A DNA stretch of 64,000 nt from Hydrogenophaga sp040372165 (GCF_040372165.1 NZ_BAABWG010000003.1:682001-746000); one strand, 5' to 3'; positions 33,407-42,446 are shown, counted from the stretch's first letter. Numbers and translations are program-made. The notes: generated by a model from the letters alone, not told the origin.

Positions 33407-34180
33407 TCAGTCCAGCGTGATCAGCGGACGAATGGCTCTGAGCAGCTTCTCGCCAATCCCCTTCACTTCCACCAGACGCTTGATGTCCTTGTGGGGGCGG
33501 GTGGCCACGATTTCCTTGGCCAGCTTGGGTGAAACGCCTTTGAGGGATGCAATCTCATCCACAGTCGCGGTGTTGAGATTCACCGGAGCGCCCGGCACAA
33601 CGCTTGCCTTGCTCTTCTTGCCAGCTGTCTTCGCTGCGCTTTCAGCGAGTTCGGCGGATTCGGCGGGGCTTGAGGCTTTGGCGGCAGGCACTGTGGGCGG
33701 AACACCGGGCTTTGCCTTTGCTTCTACCTTCGCCTTGGTGTCCGCTTCTGTCGCTTTGGTCTCGGGCAAACCCACGTCCACCTGAAAAGGCACCGGGAAA
33801 TACACAACACTGCGCGTGGTGTAGCCGTGGCCGTTCCACTCCCTGAGCAGCAGCGACATCTGCCACGCGCCCGGCAATGGCTGCTCGAACAGCAGGTCGT
33901 AGCGGCAATCAGGCACGAAGTGCTGGCCACTGATTTCGCCAATGGTGGTGGCCGCCACGCGTTTGGCACCCGGCTGCCCCTCTGGCTCCACTCGGTCCAG
34001 TGGATGGTGCAGCGCCCACAGCTCCACCGCCAGAGAGCCGCTGAGGTTTTCAATGCCGCGCAGGTTCCGGATGGCCCCCACACGCACCACCACACGGTCA
34101 GCGTTCACTGAAAACTCGCAGCTCCCGTCCAGCACAAGGCTGTTGTCCAGGTCGAGATCAAGAGGGAAAGCTGAATTCAT
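33407..34180 (-). CDS. Helix-hairpin-helix domain protein with unknown N-terminal domain
   Basis: A 257-residue protein. Residues about 1-140 form a beta-rich domain I do not recognise (ends around VVYFPVPFQVDVG). A low-complexity Ala/Lys/Glu/Ser linker spans about 143-190. The C-terminal 65 residues form a ComEA-type helix-hairpin-helix pair (VNLNTATVDEIASLKGVSP, then VKGIGEKLLRAIRPL). HhH modules bind DNA non-specifically. There is no signal peptide, so it is not a normal ComEA. The ATG at 34180 precedes MNSAFPLDLDLD. Confidence 0.7.
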   Translation of the reverse strand: MNSAFPLDLDLDNSLVLDGSCEFSVNADRVVVRVGAIRNLRGIENLSGSLAVELWALHHPLDRVEPEGQPGAKRVAATTIGEISGQHFVPDCRYDLLFEQPLPGAWQMSLLLREWNGHGYTTRSVVYFPVPFQVDVGLPETKATEADTKAKVEAKAKPGVPPTVPAAKASSPAESAELAESAAKTAGKKSKASVVPGAPVNLNTATVDEIASLKGVSPKLAKEIVATRPHKDIKRLVEVKGIGEKLLRAIRPLITLD

Positions 34181-34440
34181 GGCGGTCGGCTCCTGATGCG
34201 GGTGTGTGTCGGTGCGGCCAAGACAAAACAAAACAAGACATGACAAATCAAAACTAGACAAGAAAAACAGAACCACGCGTACGCGCGTCCCTGCGCTTGC
34301 CTTACGGAGTTATAGCCTGAATCGAAGTGCCAATGGAGCCGAAATACGCTGCAACGCCTGACACGCAATGACACGTACCGGTGTTCAGTTCGTCCAACTC
34401 GTCCAGCTCGTCTGACCGGTTCCTTGGCTCCGCTGTACGT

Positions 34441-34926
34441 CTACGGCTGATACCGCGCCGAGGTGATGAACTCTTCAAAGCTCTCGCACCAAACAATCAC
34501 GGTGGCGTACTTCGCTGGGTCAATCCCCGCTGGCACCGGTACCACAAAGTTCTTGAACGTTTGCACATCGCCCACCTGCACCATCACGCTTTGCGCTTTC
34601 AGGCGTTTGAAATCGGCCTCGGTCTCCACAAACTCGGGCGAGAGGTAGAGCTTGTAGTTCGGCCCCGGCGCTATTTCGCCCATCAGCGCAATCGCGCCAG
34701 GCCCGACCGACACCGTGCCTTCACCCCAATGCAGCGCGTCACTGTCTTTCCTGTTGCGGTCAAACTTGGCTTTGAACTGCGCTTGCGCCATCACGGTGTT
34801 CACCTCGCTCGCAGTGGGCGAGGGCGGTGCAGTCAGTATGGGCAGCGCATAAATGCCACCGGCAAATCCAACGGCAGCAAAGGCGATGTGGGAGACGAGG
34901 AGCAGCAGGGCTTTGGTGAGGCGCAT
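34441..34926 (-). CDS. DM13 domain protein
   Basis: A 161-residue protein with one N-terminal membrane helix or uncleaved signal (ALLLLVSHIAFAAVGFAGGIYALP). The rest fits a DM13 domain: HWGEGTVSV, LYLSPEF, VQVGDVQTFKNF, and a conserved-looking Cys in VIVWCESF. DM13 domains are proposed to act in redox or electron transfer outside the cytoplasm. No clear partner is adjacent. Confidence 0.7.
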   Translation of the reverse strand: MRLTKALLLLVSHIAFAAVGFAGGIYALPILTAPPSPTASEVNTVMAQAQFKAKFDRNRKDSDALHWGEGTVSVGPGAIALMGEIAPGPNYKLYLSPEFVETEADFKRLKAQSVMVQVGDVQTFKNFVVPVPAGIDPAKYATVIVWCESFEEFITSARYQP

Positions 34927-35082
34927 GGCGTGGGTTGTTCGGTTGTCGGGCCCCTATTGTGCAAACAGACGTGCGAACAGATAGCTTTGGCACCCAGGCC
35001 CTTCGCCAACCGCCCGGCACCCTTTCGGCTTAAAGGTCGCACCTACCCGTCAACATTGCCGATCTGTCGCCAGTAAAAGTGT

Positions 35083-35124
35083 TTCTCATTATTGACATTA
35101 ATGGCCAAATGTTCATAATGAGAA
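35083..35124 (+). promoter_or_regulatory. Promoter with 10-bp inverted-repeat operator of the toxin-antitoxin pair
   Basis: Perfect 10-bp arms TTCTCATTAT (35083-35092) and ATAATGAGAA (35115-35124) flank a TTGACA -35 box (35092-35097), and the right arm covers a CATAAT -10 box (35114-35119, spacing 16). The start codon of the HTH gene follows at 35129, so the transcript leader would be extremely short. Repression by the HTH antitoxin is expected. Confidence 0.7.
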
Positions 35125-35128
35125 TCAA

Positions 35129-35677
35129 ATGTCTGCAAAAATCCCAACGCCTACCGACAAAGCCGCCCAGCAACTGAAGCTTCTGGGTGAGCAAATACGC
35201 GCGCGGCGCAAAGCGATGAAGGTCAGCAGCACCGCCACCGCAGAGGCCGCCGGGATCTCGCGCGTGACCTTGCATCGCATTGAAAAGGGCGAGCCCAGTG
35301 TCGCGGCTGGCGCTTGGGCGAGCGTGGCAGCGGTCCTCAACCTGGTGTTGGATGCATTGCCCGCTGAAGCGGCGCTTGAGCGAAAGCGGGCCAACCGCTA
35401 CCCACCTTTCACCGCAGGCGGTGGTGAGGATGGTGCAGAAGGCACAGAACAGGGCCTTGATCAATGGATGCCCGTGCGCATTCGCCTGGCGGACTATCCG
35501 CAACTGCGCGCCTTGGCCTGGCAGGTCAACGCCTCTGAAAGCCTCAAGCCCCGCGAAGCCCTGGACATTTATGAGCGCAATGCACGCCACCTCGATCTCG
35601 CGGCCATGACGCCCGATGAAGCGGCTTTGCTCGCTGCCTTGCGAGAAGGGCTGGGCGAGCCGCCTGCCCGGCGCTAG
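35129..35677 (+). CDS. HTH (XRE-like) antitoxin-type regulator
   Basis: A 182-residue protein with an N-terminal helix-turn-helix (LGEQIRARRKAMKVS, then AEAAGISRVTLHRIEKGEPSV) and a C-terminal region of about 80 residues rich in Leu/Ala/Glu. Its stop codon overlaps by one base the start of a nucleotidyltransferase toxin gene, the normal order (antitoxin first) for HTH/AbiEii modules. A palindromic operator overlaps its promoter, which supports autoregulation. Confidence 0.75.
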   Translation: MSAKIPTPTDKAAQQLKLLGEQIRARRKAMKVSSTATAEAAGISRVTLHRIEKGEPSVAAGAWASVAAVLNLVLDALPAEAALERKRANRYPPFTAGGGEDGAEGTEQGLDQWMPVRIRLADYPQLRALAWQVNASESLKPREALDIYERNARHLDLAAMTPDEAALLAALREGLGEPPARR

Positions 35678-36456
35678 TGCCTGGCGAAGCCAAGAAGACA
35701 AGAAGACAAGAAAAAGAGAAAGTTTTGTTCCAGCGCCCCCATCACCAACGCATTGCACATGTCTTGCAAGCACTCGATGCCGAGTTGCTCAAGGCGCACG
35801 GCTGCCTGTTTGGTGGTGGCACCTGCATTGCCCTTCGGTACGGCGAATACCGGGAGTCTGTCGATATCGACTTTCTCGTCTCCGACACCAACGGCTACCG
35901 GGAGTTGCGCCAACGGCTCACCGGGCAACAAGGTATCCAGGCCATCGTTCGGCCGGGTGCCATGCCACTCGAGACAACACGTGACATCCGGGCAGACCAA
36001 TACGGGCTGCGCACCGTCGTGCGCATGGACCATATGGACATCAAATTCGAAATCGTGCGGGAGGCGCGAATTGCATTCGACGCGCCAGGCAAAGACGATG
36101 ACGTCTGCGGTATCGCTACCCTCACGCCAGTCGATCTGGCCGCCAGCAAGCTGCTGGCCAATGCCGACCGCCTGGGCGACGACGGAAGCTTCAACCGCGA
36201 CGTCATCGACCTGGCCATGATGAACCTCAGGCTACCCGTCTTGCGCAAAGCCTTGGCCAAAGCAGAGCAAGCCTATGGCGCATCCGTCGCACGCGACCTG
36301 GCCAAGGCCATTGCCCGCATTCAAGACCGCCATGGTTGGCTGGAACGTTGCATGCAGGTCATGTCCATGACCTTGCCGCAGGCCGTGGTGTGGCAAAAAA
36401 TCCGTTCGTTGCGAAGGTTGGTGCCGACGCCGGACTCTGCTGAAGGTGGAAGCTGA
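35677..36456 (+). CDS. AbiEii/AbiGii-type nucleotidyltransferase toxin
   Basis: A 259-residue nucleotidyltransferase-fold protein. The GGGTCIALRYGEYRESVDIDF segment contains the family's GG-x-x-L and acidic DIDF catalytic motif; FEIVREARI follows as a third strand, and KLLANADR/RDVIDLAMM resembles the AbiEii helical part. Start is a GTG overlapping the antitoxin stop. AbiEii-type toxins transfer nucleotides to tRNA or other targets, causing growth arrest in abortive infection. The target here is unknown. Confidence 0.78.
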   Translation: MPGEAKKTRRQEKEKVLFQRPHHQRIAHVLQALDAELLKAHGCLFGGGTCIALRYGEYRESVDIDFLVSDTNGYRELRQRLTGQQGIQAIVRPGAMPLETTRDIRADQYGLRTVVRMDHMDIKFEIVREARIAFDAPGKDDDVCGIATLTPVDLAASKLLANADRLGDDGSFNRDVIDLAMMNLRLPVLRKALAKAEQAYGASVARDLAKAIARIQDRHGWLERCMQVMSMTLPQAVVWQKIRSLRRLVPTPDSAEGGS

Positions 36457-36587
36457 GCGCCCGGCTACATGAAGATGCCAGCGCGGTTTCAGACTTGCCC
36501 AAAGTTTGCATGATTGGGGCAAAAGACAAGACTTGACCCTCGGCAACTCGCACGAGGCAGAGAGCGAGACCGCTAGGCTTGATCGCA

Positions 36588-37064
36588 TCATTTGTCTTGT
36601 GCCAGTAGATGTCCACCGTGCGGATTGTCGATCACCATCTTCCATCCCCCGTCGGGTTGCCTGCGCAGAACCGCTATGGAAAGTCCCGATTGTTCGACAG
36701 CCTGGCCGTCAGGGCCATGAGCCTTCATCTTCCACGGCGCGATATGTACCGCGATATCGCCACTCACGACAACTTCGTGCCCGGCAGGGTAGGTGAACTC
36801 AGGGCTCATCGCTGCCATTCCTGCGAACATACGCTTTAGCTGAACTGCATCTGAGACCGGAGTCTCCGGCCCGAAAACCACGGTAGCCTCCGGTTCATAA
36901 CTTTGCATGACCTTGGTCATATCGCCGGCTTGAAATCCGGCTGTCATGGTTTCGATGGCGGTGAGTACGTCTTGTTGGTCCTGTGTCATGTGTTGTCCTT
37001 GCGCGGTTGAGATGATGGGGAACGTGACGGCAAGCGCTACCAGCCACGTTATTGCGTGTTTCAT
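36588..37064 (-). CDS. Exported SnoaL/DUF4440-like protein
   Basis: A 158-residue protein with a cleavable signal peptide (hydrophobic residues about 5-20, AQG region) and a SnoaL/NTF2-like alpha-beta fold (IETMTAGFQAGDMTKVMQSYEPEATVVF, then a GGWKMVIDNPHGG end). Function unknown. It overlaps the upstream ECF sigma factor gene by 4 bp, so the two are co-translated. SnoaL-like partners often modulate ECF sigma factors of some groups, but usually in the cytoplasm, so the exported form is unusual. Confidence 0.7.
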   Translation of the reverse strand: MKHAITWLVALAVTFPIISTAQGQHMTQDQQDVLTAIETMTAGFQAGDMTKVMQSYEPEATVVFGPETPVSDAVQLKRMFAGMAAMSPEFTYPAGHEVVVSGDIAVHIAPWKMKAHGPDGQAVEQSGLSIAVLRRQPDGGWKMVIDNPHGGHLLAQDK

Positions 37065-37909
37065 TTTTTCTCCGTTGCTGGGTTGGGGTGGTATAGGCTC
37101 TGGCCAGGTGGGTTCACGACCTCGAGAACCTCGGCAGCGTAGTCGTGCAGCGGCGTCAAAGGGCCCGTGGCCCGCTGCAGTTTGGCCGCAACCAGGCTTG
37201 CCTGCGTGTGCAAAGCCTGCGCTTCGACTTCAGCAAAAGTGGGCGCTTGCGCAAACTCGGCAGACGGCGCGGTACCGACACGCCCCATCGCCACTGCCGC
37301 GGGCAGGCGCTTTCGGCACGTGCAGCGCGCTTTGGTGTCAGCCAGGCCGCAATACTCGACAGTAAAAGCTTGCACCATGGAACGCGCGCGCGACAGGCGC
37401 TTGCGAAAGCTCCCCGGGGATATGTCGAGCGCCTCAGCCGCCTCGGCGTGATCGAACTCGATGATTTCGCCAAGAACATAGGCTGCGCGATGCGGCGGAT
37501 CGAGACAGAGCAGCATAGCCATCGTGCAGCGCAGCCGAAGTTCGTTGAGCATGATGTGGTCTTCTGGTGAAGCCTGCGCCTCGTCAACCAAGCCACCCAG
37601 CAAGTCTTCGCCAAAAGCCTGAAACGAGAGGTCGGGATCATTGGCAATGATCTTGCGGGCGGTCAGCAGGTAGTTTGTCGCAACCCGATACACCCAGGTC
37701 TCAAACCGGCTGTCCTCTCGGAAAGTCGAGAGTTTCGTCACGATCCGAATGAGAATTTCCTGTGTGGCATCCTGCGCGGCAGCGGGGTTGACCAACATGC
37801 GCAACGCCAACCTGTATATCCGGCCCTGCACGCCGCGCACCAGTGTTTCAAGGGCTTTGGCGTCGCCTTGCTTTGCAGCCTCGATGTCCGTTGTCTGAAT
37901 GTCGTTCAT
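37061..37909 (-). CDS. ECF-type RNA polymerase sigma factor
   Basis: A 282-residue sigma-70 family protein: region 2 (LVRGVQGRIYRLALRML, then DATQEILIRIVTKLSTFRED) and region 4 (RAAYVLGEIIEFDHAEAAEALDISPGSFRKRLSRAR). An extra C-terminal tail of about 90 residues contains a Cys cluster (YCG, CTC) found in a subgroup of these factors. No anti-sigma gene is adjacent; the co-encoded SnoaL-like protein is the only partner. Confidence 0.85.
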   Translation of the reverse strand: MNDIQTTDIEAAKQGDAKALETLVRGVQGRIYRLALRMLVNPAAAQDATQEILIRIVTKLSTFREDSRFETWVYRVATNYLLTARKIIANDPDLSFQAFGEDLLGGLVDEAQASPEDHIMLNELRLRCTMAMLLCLDPPHRAAYVLGEIIEFDHAEAAEALDISPGSFRKRLSRARSMVQAFTVEYCGLADTKARCTCRKRLPAAVAMGRVGTAPSAEFAQAPTFAEVEAQALHTQASLVAAKLQRATGPLTPLHDYAAEVLEVVNPPGQSLYHPNPATEKK

Positions 37910-38014
37910 GGGTGGGGTTGCGCCTTTCGTCGTGTTGTTACTTCGTTAGACACTGGCGCGAGGCAATGTGTGACAAGAATGTTTGCCTCGGGTCCAATGA
38001 AATGAAATCGACCC

Positions 38015-38890
38015 TCAGATCGCCTTCAAGATCTTGCCCACGTGATCACGGATATCCGTGGCTACTGCCGCGATCACTTTCGACCCGCGACTGTCCTGGT
38101 TGCGCAGCAGCCAGACAGAGCGTGCCGCGCTCAGTGGGGTCGTCTTGCTACATACCGCGCCACCCAAACGACTACCCACCACTCTTGGCAAAGCCGCTAC
38201 CCCTATCCCATGATTGACGGCACTTGCCAGGTTCGAGAAATCATCGACAACAACGACCGATTGAAACTTGTCAGGGGCCACCGGCCATATCTGCCCGTGA
38301 CGATCCGCCTTCATACGAACGAGGCAAAGCGTGTCATACGCGCCCCGATCCAAAGCGGCGATAAGGCCCGGATGACCGAAGACCCCCATGGACAGGGCGC
38401 CAAGCCTTCGGCCCAAGAGATCCGCCGGCGGTGCTTCCGTAAAGCGCAGGGCCATATCCGCCTTGCCGCTTTGAACGTCCACCGGGTCGTCGCCAGAGAT
38501 CAAATCGAACGACAAAGCCGGAAACCGGCGGCGAACAGTGGCCAAAGCCGGGAGAACCAGCAGGTCGAACCCCCAGGGGTTGCAGGCGATGGATATGCGG
38601 TCGATGGCATCCGGATGCTCGCGGCGCGCAAACGCGGCCATATCGCCCACCACAGCGTTCATCTTGTCCGCGTGATCGCAGATGACCTTTCCCTTCTCGG
38701 TCAGGGTCCAGGGATGGCGCTCCCGATTGACCAGGCGCAGCCCTAAAGCACGCTCTAGTGCAGTGATGCGCCGCGACACCGTTTGATGGCTGAGCCCCAG
38801 TGCACGCCCAGCTGCGATCGCACCGCCACAGGTGCGCAGCATCAACAGTACGCGCAGATCAGACCAGTTCAGACCGTTGAGTATGTCCAT
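38015..38890 (-). CDS. LysR-family transcriptional regulator
   Basis: A 291-residue LysR protein with N-terminal helix-turn-helix (AIAAGRALGLSHQTVSRRITALERALG) and a periplasmic-binding-protein-like effector domain. It is divergent from a MAPEG-like membrane protein gene with 85 bp between starts, so that gene is the likely target. Its effector cannot be told from sequence. Confidence 0.82.
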   Translation of the reverse strand: MDILNGLNWSDLRVLLMLRTCGGAIAAGRALGLSHQTVSRRITALERALGLRLVNRERHPWTLTEKGKVICDHADKMNAVVGDMAAFARREHPDAIDRISIACNPWGFDLLVLPALATVRRRFPALSFDLISGDDPVDVQSGKADMALRFTEAPPADLLGRRLGALSMGVFGHPGLIAALDRGAYDTLCLVRMKADRHGQIWPVAPDKFQSVVVVDDFSNLASAVNHGIGVAALPRVVGSRLGGAVCSKTTPLSAARSVWLLRNQDSRGSKVIAAVATDIRDHVGKILKAI

Positions 38891-38975
38891 TTTTGCACCT
38901 TCTTTGTCCGCGTGTTTCTATTCTTGCATCAAAGGTGCCGTGATAAAAAAGTCAAAGAAAAGAAAGGACGCGTTG

Positions 38976-39383
38976 ATGAGCATGTCAGTTATCTTGATGG
39001 TCTCGGGCCTCTTGCACCTGGTCCTCTTGATCGGTCATGGCACCCAGATCGCGTTGAGCCACGGAGTGTCATGGGGCACGGGGCGGCGCACAGTCACGCC
39101 TGTGCGGGGCGACCTTGATCGGCGATTTGAAAGAACGGTCACAAACAATACGGAAAGCATGATCGCGTTTGTGCCCGTGACCGTCGCGGCCCTGACCCTT
39201 GGCGCCGAAACGGCCGTCGCGGTGTTGGCAGCGAAGGCCTTCATCGGCGCGCGCATTGCCTTTGCCGGGTTCTACCTTTGCAACGTCCCCTATGTGCGAA
39301 CGGTGGTCTGGTTTGTCGGAAACCTGTGTATCGCAGCCATAGCGTATGAGACCTTCGCGGTGTTGGCTGGGACAGCAGCGTAG
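38976..39383 (+). CDS. MAPEG-like small membrane protein
   Basis: A 135-residue protein with about four hydrophobic helices and the polar loop RGDLDRRFERTVTNNTESM, which resembles the MAPEG family (glutathione-dependent membrane proteins). The ATG at 38976 starts directly before the first helix; longer frames upstream would run into the LysR gene. Specific activity unknown. Confidence 0.65.
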   Translation: MSMSVILMVSGLLHLVLLIGHGTQIALSHGVSWGTGRRTVTPVRGDLDRRFERTVTNNTESMIAFVPVTVAALTLGAETAVAVLAAKAFIGARIAFAGFYLCNVPYVRTVVWFVGNLCIAAIAYETFAVLAGTAA

Positions 39384-39457
39384 TGCACCGTAAAGCGCCG
39401 CGCTGAATGCGCACCGTTCGAACGGCGTTCAAATAGCAAAGAACAAGGGAGCAAAAC

Positions 39458-39970
39458 ATGATCTCTACCCGCTATGTCGATGAAATGGCGAAGTACTCGC
39501 GCTGGCAAAACGACGGCATCTACCAGTGTTGCGAAGACATCGGGTCGGAAGAGCGCGGGCGGGACCGCGGGATGTTCTTCGGCTCCATCCACAACACGTT
39601 GGACCATATCTGCGTGGTCAATCGAGCGATCCTGACTTTTCTGGATGGCGCGGTGCCCAGTCAGAACCCGCCCGGCCATGTCGCCTGGACAAGCTGGGAG
39701 GAGCTGAAATCTGTCAGGCTTGCCCAAGACAATGCGCTGGCGCTCGGCGCCAGAAAATGGACGGATGCTTGGCTGGAGGAAAAAACGTTCAAGAACGACC
39801 CGAACGCGCCCGACCTGCCCGCAATTCCGCGCTGGATCATGGTCGTACAGCTCTTCAACCACCAAACCCACCATCGAAGCCAGGTGACCAGCGCTCTTCA
39901 CGCCATGGGCGTCGAATATGGATCGACGGATATTCCGTGGCGCCCAGGGGCGGGCTTCTTCGAAGCATGA
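39458..39970 (+). CDS. DinB-family protein
   Basis: A 170-residue helical protein of the DinB/YfiT type. Metal-binding histidines are likely His in FGSIHNTLDHI (about residues 45-50) and in LFNHQTHHRSQ (about 133-139). These enzymes are metal-dependent and often act in thiol-linked detoxification. It follows the MAPEG-like gene by 74 bp on the same strand. Confidence 0.82.
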   Translation: MISTRYVDEMAKYSRWQNDGIYQCCEDIGSEERGRDRGMFFGSIHNTLDHICVVNRAILTFLDGAVPSQNPPGHVAWTSWEELKSVRLAQDNALALGARKWTDAWLEEKTFKNDPNAPDLPAIPRWIMVVQLFNHQTHHRSQVTSALHAMGVEYGSTDIPWRPGAGFFEA

Positions 39971-40328
39971 TTTTTTGCGCGCCCGAAGCGCGCAGGCCTG
40001 GTGTCGCCTAAGCGGTTCGCGTTCGTTATTTCCAGCCGCACGAGCGTCTTCTCCAAAACGCTCATACGAGGACCTTGCGAAGCTGCGAGGGATCCCGGAA
40101 AGGCGAGCGCTCAGCTGGCAATGAATCGGTACCTCTTGATTCAGAGCCGCCGTTTGCAAGGGTTGTTGGCCACCGATTGGATCAGGTTGCCGAAGTGGTC
40201 TCAAATGGGCCCGCCCCCCGTAAAACGCCGTGCGCCGATAGCATCGCCGTCGTGGCGTGCTGTTGCACTGTTCGCGCTCACGACCAGGCGTGGGTTTGCC
40301 CTGCCGCCGTGTTGTGGGGGGCGCCAGG
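39971..40328. other. Gap without a recognised gene
   Basis: The 358 bp between the DinB gene and the 3' end of the glycosylase gene hold only overlapping short open frames on both strands with no recognisable domain or ribosome site. I see no tRNA-like fold or repeat family member. Confidence 0.4.
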
Positions 40329-40895
40329 TCACAGGGCTTTGACTTCCTTGTGCCTGAAGCAAGAAACCAGGTGGTCATTGACCATGCCGACAGCTTGCAT
40401 GAACGCATAGCATGTTGTCGGCCCCACAAATTTGAAGCCCTTCTTCTTGAGGCTCTTGCTCATCTTCTCCGACTCCGGTGAGCTCGAAGGTACTTCCGAC
40501 GATGTTTTCCAGGCGTTCTGGATCGTTTTACCGTCCACAAACGACCAGATGTAGTGGTCGAAGCTTCCGTACTCAGCCTGGACCTCCAGAAAACGCTTGG
40601 CGTTTTCGATCGCAGCGTTGATCTTGAGTCTGTGTCTGACGATGCCCGAATCGTTGAGCAGGGACTCGACCTTCGCCTGTGAGTATTTTGCGATCTTCTT
40701 TGCGTCGAATTGATCAAACGCCCTGGAATAACCTGCACGCTTCTGAAGAATGGTTGCCCAGCTCAGGCCGGACTGAGCCCCTTCCAGAATCAGCATCTCA
40801 AAAAGCTTCCGATCATCGTGCAGGGGAACGCCCCATTCCAAGTCGTGGTGTTCAAGCTCCAATGGGTTGGAGTTTGCCCATTCGCAACGCCTCAT
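40329..40895 (-). CDS. tag: DNA-3-methyladenine glycosylase I
   Basis: A 188-residue Tag-family glycosylase that excises 3-methyladenine from DNA. It shows RRCEWANSNPLELEHHDLEWG at the N-terminus with the zinc-site Cys, LILEGAQSGLSWATILQKR in the helix-hairpin-helix region, and KKKGFKFVGPTTCYAFMQA near the C-terminus. The ATG at 40895 gives the usual MxxCxW start; an upstream in-frame start is longer than the family. Confidence 0.92.
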   Translation of the reverse strand: MRRCEWANSNPLELEHHDLEWGVPLHDDRKLFEMLILEGAQSGLSWATILQKRAGYSRAFDQFDAKKIAKYSQAKVESLLNDSGIVRHRLKINAAIENAKRFLEVQAEYGSFDHYIWSFVDGKTIQNAWKTSSEVPSSSPESEKMSKSLKKKGFKFVGPTTCYAFMQAVGMVNDHLVSCFRHKEVKAL

Positions 40896-41276
40896 ACATA
40901 GCTCCTTCGTAGAAAACAACCAGTGGAGGAGACTTTGTCTTCCCCTCCCGGATCGACCTTAGAGGAGGGCGACGAAAGGTCCAATGGAATTGCGTCGCCA
41001 GCCTTCCCAGTCGGACTATCGACTGGCGCCGATAGTTCAATGTGCCTTCAGGCAGACTTGGTACCGATGCCCGTTGCTCTCCTGTTTTGTTGAGGGTTGG
41101 CGAGGCCTGAAGCAGCGCCAGAGAGGGCAAAAGGCAAGACCTCGTATCTTCCCCCTGTCGACCCAATAGAGGTTAAAACAACCGATGTTGAGCTGGCCGG
41201 TCGGGATGATGCTGGCAAGACTTGGGGCCAGGGTTCTTCGCCTTCCCTTCATGAGGGTGGTGAACCCCAAGCCCGT
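40896..41276. other. Gap between tag and the IS110 element
   Basis: About 380 bp without a recognised gene. Short frames exist on both strands but none has a known domain. The part nearest the transposase may belong to the left end of the insertion element or to an older mobile remnant. Confidence 0.4.
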
Positions 41277-42446
41277 GGGTCAGATAGGTGCTCCCTGCCG
41301 TTTCTTCGTTTCAACAAGACGGAACGGTAACTTGGGATGCCCGGCAATGCCTTGTTGCTTTGCTGGCAGCATACCCGCATACGAGGAAGGTCCGATGCGA
41401 TGAACGGCAAATCTGACGAACACTTTCACCCCGGCGCCCATGTCTCTCATGTGCTGGGAATCGACGTGTCCAAAGCCAAGCTTGATGTGGCGCTGCTCAG
41501 CAGCGCCTCGGGCAAAGTGAAGTCCCGCGTGTTCAAGAACTCGCCCCAGGGCTTCGAGCAGCTTCACCAATGGTTGATCGACCGTGACTGCAGCGCAGAC
41601 CAGTTGCATGTCTGCATGGAGGCCACCGGCCCTTACTGCGAAGGCGTGGCGACGTACCTGTGCGACCAGGGCTGGAGCGTGAGCGTGGTCAACCCTGCTC
41701 GAGTCAAAGGCTTTGCCCAAGGCACCATGCAACGCAACAAGACCGACAAAGCAGACGCGAGCTTGCTCGCACGCTTTGCACTGCTCATGCAGCCCGAGGC
41801 CTGGCAGCCAGCACCTGTTGAAGTGCGAGAGCTGCGCTCCTTGATCGACCGCTTGCAGGCCCTCAAGGACATGCTGCAGCAAGAGAGAAACCGCCTGGAG
41901 GCCGTGGGTGAGCAAGACGCCATGCGCGAGTCACTGCTCAGCCATATCGATTGGCTCAAGCGCAGCATTGCGGAGCTGGAATCCAAGATCGATGACCACA
42001 TCGACCGCCATCCTGATCTCAAGCGCGACGCTGAACTCATTGCCAGCATTCCCGGCATGGGCAGCATCACGGCAGCCAAGGTACTGGCCTATTTGGGGGA
42101 CGTGCAACGCTTCAAGAACGCCAAGGCCCTGGCAGCGTTTGTCGGTGTCACGCCCAAGCTCAAAGAGTCGGGTACGTCGGTGCGAGGAAGAAGCGTGATC
42201 GCCAGAAGCGGGCATGCCGCCGTGCGCCATGCTTTGTTCATGCCTTCAATGGTGGCCCGCCGTCACAACCCATTGCTCAAGACCTTTGGGGACCGGTTGG
42301 CCGCTGAAGGCCTCAGGCCCAAGGCCGTCATCCTGGCCTGCATGCACAAGCTGGTTCGAATGATCTACGGGGTACTCAAGTCAGGTCGGGCATTTGACGC
42401 CCGATTCCTAGTTGGAAAGCTTGACATTCAAGACGGTATCTGACCC
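41277..42446 (+). mobile_element. IS110-family insertion sequence (approximate limits)
   Basis: The limits are set by a 10-bp inverted pair, GGGTCAGATA at 41277-41286 and TATCTGACCC at 42437-42446, that brackets the transposase gene. Subterminal inverted repeats like this occur in the IS1111 branch of the IS110 family, but the true termini are uncertain. A second TATCTGACCC lies at 42468-42477. Confidence 0.6.
41400..42443 (+). CDS. IS110-family transposase
   Basis: A 347-residue DEDD transposase. The N-terminal DEDD_Tnp domain begins HVLGIDVSKAKLDVAL with the first Asp, followed by MEATGPYCEG and RNKTDKADASLLA acidic residues; the C-terminal transposase_20 domain shows IPGMGSITAAKVLAYLGD and the Ser-containing segment GRSVIARSGHAAVRHALFM. 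The gene appears intact. It lies just before a lower-GC defence-like island. Confidence 0.93.
   Translation: MNGKSDEHFHPGAHVSHVLGIDVSKAKLDVALLSSASGKVKSRVFKNSPQGFEQLHQWLIDRDCSADQLHVCMEATGPYCEGVATYLCDQGWSVSVVNPARVKGFAQGTMQRNKTDKADASLLARFALLMQPEAWQPAPVEVRELRSLIDRLQALKDMLQQERNRLEAVGEQDAMRESLLSHIDWLKRSIAELESKIDDHIDRHPDLKRDAELIASIPGMGSITAAKVLAYLGDVQRFKNAKALAAFVGVTPKLKESGTSVRGRSVIARSGHAAVRHALFMPSMVARRHNPLLKTFGDRLAAEGLRPKAVILACMHKLVRMIYGVLKSGRAFDARFLVGKLDIQDGI

Noticed and set aside
39290..40429. Minus-strand open frame of about 380 codons across DinB and the following gap
   Set aside because: Covers the DinB gene in antisense and has no recognisable motif; the part in the 39971-40328 gap alone is not convincing.
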